DNA from: Rhynchopus euleeides
Taxonomy: Eukaryota > Euglenozoa > Diplonemea > Diplonemida > Diplonemidae
DNA: 64,000 nucleotides
NCBI GenBank assembly: GCA_963210315.1
Contig: OY723296.1
Location: forward strand, 806,001-870,000
Direction: 5' to 3'
The position numbers and the translations under genes are program-made. Positions 60,839 through 64,000 of this stretch are shown here, piece after piece; the stretch's first letter is position 1; each line of letters opens with the position of its first letter. Below the pieces are notes generated by a model. The model was given only the letters and a program-made list of their open reading frames with translations, did no database searches and was not told where the DNA came from.

Positions 60839-63410
60839 GGTTCTCAGGACTGGCCACCACTGCGCGGGTCAAATTTTTGGAAAGGGGGCCTTGACCAAAG
60901 GCAAACAGTTTTTGAGTTCTTGCACCACTTCATCTCGGGACTACTCTGATTGGATTCCTCGGATTCGTCGACACACTGTTTCAGAACTGTGCACTTCTCC
61001 ATCCACACCGGCATCGGGTCACCCGCTGAATGCCGTGAGGGCCGAAGCCCAGGGTCAGATTTCGGTACAAGGCGATTAACAGGTCGTTGAGAGGTTCGCA
61101 AGTTTAAATGTACCTACAAAAGCTTCATGTACCCATGATAGGGATTTAGTCATTGCTATAGGTGAAGATCAGAGCCCAGGCGGGATGTAAGACAGGGTGT
61201 CGCAGATGCAACAATATCTCCAGAGCCACTTTGTATGCCTTTGTTCGGGATGCCCCTTCACCTGTCGCGCTTAGGTTCCGTCCAAGTTCGCCGATTCCAG
61301 TGCTTCAAGAGAGCACACAGTTCCTTCCCAGTAGTCTTCATCCTCGGTTCCGAGTCATCGCAGTCCCTCGAATCCATGGTGCAGAACTAAATTCTCGAAA
61401 GGTGGTCAATGTTTTGAAAGGGGCCCGTGACCAGCGGAAATTGGAATTTTTGACCCAAACCTGCAAGTGTACTGTTGTTTAACGTTGTCCAAAGCCCCTT
61501 GCGGTGTGACAGTACATTCGTTATGTGAATATCTGTCACATGGCTATGGCAACACAGACACAGGCAAGCTGGGGAGGCGTCGCGTCCGTCGAAAAAATCA
61601 TTTCTGCACAACTACCGGCATCGCAGCTACGGTAGAAGTGACTGACCCTGTTCTTGTAATCTTGACGCTGGAAAATTCCATTCGGAAATACCAAACACAT
61701 CCACTGAAAGTGGATGGAATGGGCGTCAAGACCGTGATTTTTGGGGGTGTGGACTGCCCTGTATCGTGAACCCGCTGAGGGTACAAAATACAGAACAGGG
61801 AGGCACAGGTGCAGCACAACACAGGCAGGCAGGCAGGAAACAATGGGTGCAGGTCAGACAAAATGTTCGGTGTCAATCGGCTTGGTTTGATTTGTAGGGA
61901 TGATGCGGAACACACAACCCGCACCCAACCTCCAGATTCAGCCACTGTACCCATTTTCACCAGTTATATCCGCTCACTCAGAGCAAAACCGAAAAATACT
62001 ACGAGAAACACTTGGCCTCGATGCTGTGAGTGTTGCATTGGACGTTTCAAAGACAAGTCGTTGTGTGTGCGCCAAACCCGGATGAACAAACCTCACGTGG
62101 TTTGGCTGATGAAGGTTGGTGTGAATGTGCGCACAGTCATAACAACAAGGCAAGGTAGATTGTGTTTGTCACCCAAAGCGCTGCCAACTATCTTTTTCAC
62201 TGTGGGGGTCTTCGCTACGGGATGGTCGTCAGTGCACCTTGGTGTATTTGCTGTTGAAATAGTGAAAACTGACGAAGATTGACGAAGAATAACGACCAGC
62301 GAAGACCCCCTGTGACAACCTTCTTGTTGTGTGTGGTTTTGTCCCCCAAAAAGAGAACTCGTCCAGCCAGTGGGTCGTAACAAGCGACACTCACACCTTC
62401 CCATTTTGTAAGTTCGGCGTAGCCAACTCAGGAAACTTTTCACTGTGCGGATCCTTGCGAACACTTCTCACGCCCGGCAGGCTGGTGGGGTGTTCTGCGT
62501 TCGAAGAAGTTCGACTGTCGTTGCACCGTCACACCCCACTCACCCATCCCACCCCGCCACCAGAGATCACACTCCAGAAGATGGGTTGTTCTTTTGCGGT
62601 GGTTTGATGGTGGTGTCGAAAGCAATTCGCGCAAGATACTGAACGACGCACAACACTTTTCACCCAGAAAAGGGGGGATTTGGCCCTTCAATGAAAACCT
62701 GCCACACAGCCGCTCAGGCCTTGCGATGCTCAAGTGCCGGTTGGACCCCTATGTCCTTCAGGCCCCAAAGCAGGCAACGATATGGGATCAACCTCACAGG
62801 GGTGAACAACAGGGTGAACAAGGCACGGGTTTACACTGCAACCTCAAGGACTGGCGACACCTCTCCCACAGTCTGCGGCACTCTGCCGTGGCGACAAGGC
62901 TTCCTGTCACGGGAGATCGCTGCGTGGATCAACGTGGCACCACCCGTGTGCTCGGCAGGTTGTTTCGGCACCTGCTTTCTCCGTGTCATGCTTTTCGTGA
63001 GCGTGTCAGGGATTGTTGGCACACGCTGGGGAGGGTTTCACATGATGACATAACATACATCAGAAGCACACACCCACGTGGCGCTATCCTTGGCAGGACT
63101 TTGAAGTGCCGCCTTGATATCCTTGTTGGATAGAACCCTCATATCACACCCTCAATCAGCTGACGAAAACCTAGGAAAAAACGAGTGTAGGATAGCGGGC
63201 CCGGTTACTCACGGTATGGACCCTCGGGGCCAGGCTGCGATACCAGCACGCGAACCCAAATTGCAATACGAAAACCTGAGATTTCTGGCTGATTTGGCCA
63301 TGTACCCAGGTCCTCAGCAGGAGCTAGATATTCGCGGTCCCATTTTAGGGCAACGAATGGGCTCAAAATTCATAAATTCCTTTGAAAACGGACCCAAATG
63401 TCCAAAATAG
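60839..63410. mobile_element. Element Z copy of the Y module (inverted)
   Basis: Mirror copy of 47079-49541. The match begins sharply at 60839 (opposite 49541) and continues with very high identity, including several identical conceptual frames and the MITE at 62204-62310. About 62610-62790 differs (extra sequence versus the Y copy). The two copies face each other across 11.3 kb that includes the sulfatase and RNF32 genes. Confidence 0.8.
62204..62310. mobile_element. 107-bp MITE, GGGGGTCTTCGCT family, copy d
   Basis: Inverted counterpart of 48062-48168 inside the module copy. TGT triplets on both sides (62201-62203 and 62311-62313). Confidence 0.9.
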
Positions 63411-63660
63411 GCCCACCCCAAAAAAAAAATTTCGAAAAGGTCCCCCCACAGAATTTCTCAGAATTTTCCAGATTTCTCAGATTTTCCAGATTTGCATTCT
63501 GGCCCGGATTTTTGCAGAAATATTTCGATGAGCCATTTTAGGGCTCAAAATGGGCTCAAAATTCAATTTTCTCAGATTTTGAAAATTCTGAAAAATCTGG
63601 AATCCCCAGAATCTGCCAGAATCTGTGAAATTCTGGCAGAAATCTGTCAAACCATGATGT
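63411..63660. repeat. CAGAATTCTG / AGATTTTCC ladder, right side of element Z
   Basis: Inverted version of the ladder at 46576-46860, shorter, with the T-run block (63419-63445) at its inner side. It ends with GAAATTCTGGCAGAAATCTG followed by TCAAACCATG, the inverted CATGGTTTGACAGA boundary. Confidence 0.75.
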
Positions 63661-63732
63661 AAATCGGAAAATTTTGATATGCAAAAATTTGATTAGCAAA
63701 ATGATATGCATTTTCTGCATAAGACCACCGTG

Positions 63733-64000
63733 CGGAAATGACCCAACCGTACATTGCCCCCCCCCCCCCCACCCGCACAGGGAGGGTTAATGTTAGAGGG
63801 GGGGGGAGGGGATGCGGGATTAGCAAAGAGGAGGGAGGGAAATGGAGATGGCAAAGGTTGGCGCCATAAAACAATTCCTTCTTGAGAAGAAACCCAGCAG
63901 GACGCCAAACTGTCGAAAAGAACCGCTGATAGCAGTGTGGGGTCTCCCTTAGATTTGTCTCACCACACATTGTCGCTTTCCACACCTCGTCAATCTACGC
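63733..64000. other. Flank of element Z, nothing recognised
   Basis: C run (63756-63770), G-rich stretch (63800-63812), no gene recognised. The next array gene, if any, lies beyond the window. Confidence 0.4.

Larger units (their letters stand above)
57803..63732. mobile_element. Element Z, 5.9-kb CACGGTGG-ended element with nested MITEs
   Basis: The ends are CACGGTGGTCTTA (57803-57815) and its complement (63720-63732); a CGG direct triplet flanks it (57800-57802 and 63733-63735). Inside its left arm are TTTACATATGTAAA units (about 57825-57990). The 700-bp element V (57992-58691) and a 347-bp MITE (58732-59078) each interrupt one such unit. About 59096-59220 is a copy of the TTTCGAATTTTTTTT block. 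59220-60838 has no recognised gene. 60839-63410 is the inverted copy of the element Y module, and 63411-63660 is a CAGAATTCTG ladder. No transposase is recognised. Confidence 0.8.

Overview
This is a eukaryotic nuclear window from a protist with GC-rich, low-complexity genes. The evidence is spliceosomal-type introns, mitochondrial and endosomal genes (NDUFAF7, IST1), a BRCA1/BARD1-type RING-BRCT protein, RNF32 and PLAC8 families, and a large load of eukaryotic transposons. I recognise 13 host genes and all 13 lie on the minus strand. They are separated by spacers whose sense strand carries long C or pyrimidine tracts, often followed by an AG shortly before the start codon. A one-strand array with polypyrimidine-AG signals suggests polycistronic transcription with trans-splicing. 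With a few GT-AG introns, many DNA transposons and jacalin/UBL/WD40 fusions, a diplonemid (Euglenozoa) is my best guess. This is inference: I found no spliced-leader gene or other proof.

Layout. 1-2.6 kb: two tandem copies of a foldback element with a small CTAG-flanked element between them. 3.0-29.2 kb: a run of minus-strand genes: a large coiled-coil protein, IST1 (three exons), a DUF4246 protein interrupted by ankyrin repeats, a large low-complexity protein, two neighbouring genes that share an N-terminal ubiquitin-like domain (one with jacalin repeats, one with WD40), a small zinc-ribbon protein, and a BRCA1/BARD1-like protein (two exons). 29.3-35.3 kb: a 190-bp MITE and a 5.7-kb inverted-repeat element (U) with two plus-strand ORFs of unknown function. 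35.8-41.5 kb: PLAC8, a secreted metzincin with a C-terminal ricin-B-type lectin domain, and NDUFAF7. 41.6-52.3 kb: a 10.6-kb inverted-repeat element (Y) that holds a non-LTR retrotransposon flanked by 603-bp direct repeats, and a 2.35-kb two-gene element (W). 53.1-56.6 kb: a sulfatase and RNF32. 57.8-63.7 kb: a second large element (Z), which carries an inverted, near-identical 2.5-kb copy of the Y interior plus two nested smaller elements.

The most striking theme is a group of otherwise different elements (190 bp, 2.35 kb, 5.9 kb, 10.6 kb) that all end in CACGGTGG and are nested in one another. Their internal ORFs match no family I know. The retrotransposon is notable for a duplicated OTU-protease plus zinc-finger cassette, in which the first OTU has lost its catalytic residues, and for its very long flanking duplication. 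I found no rRNA, tRNA or CRISPR feature.
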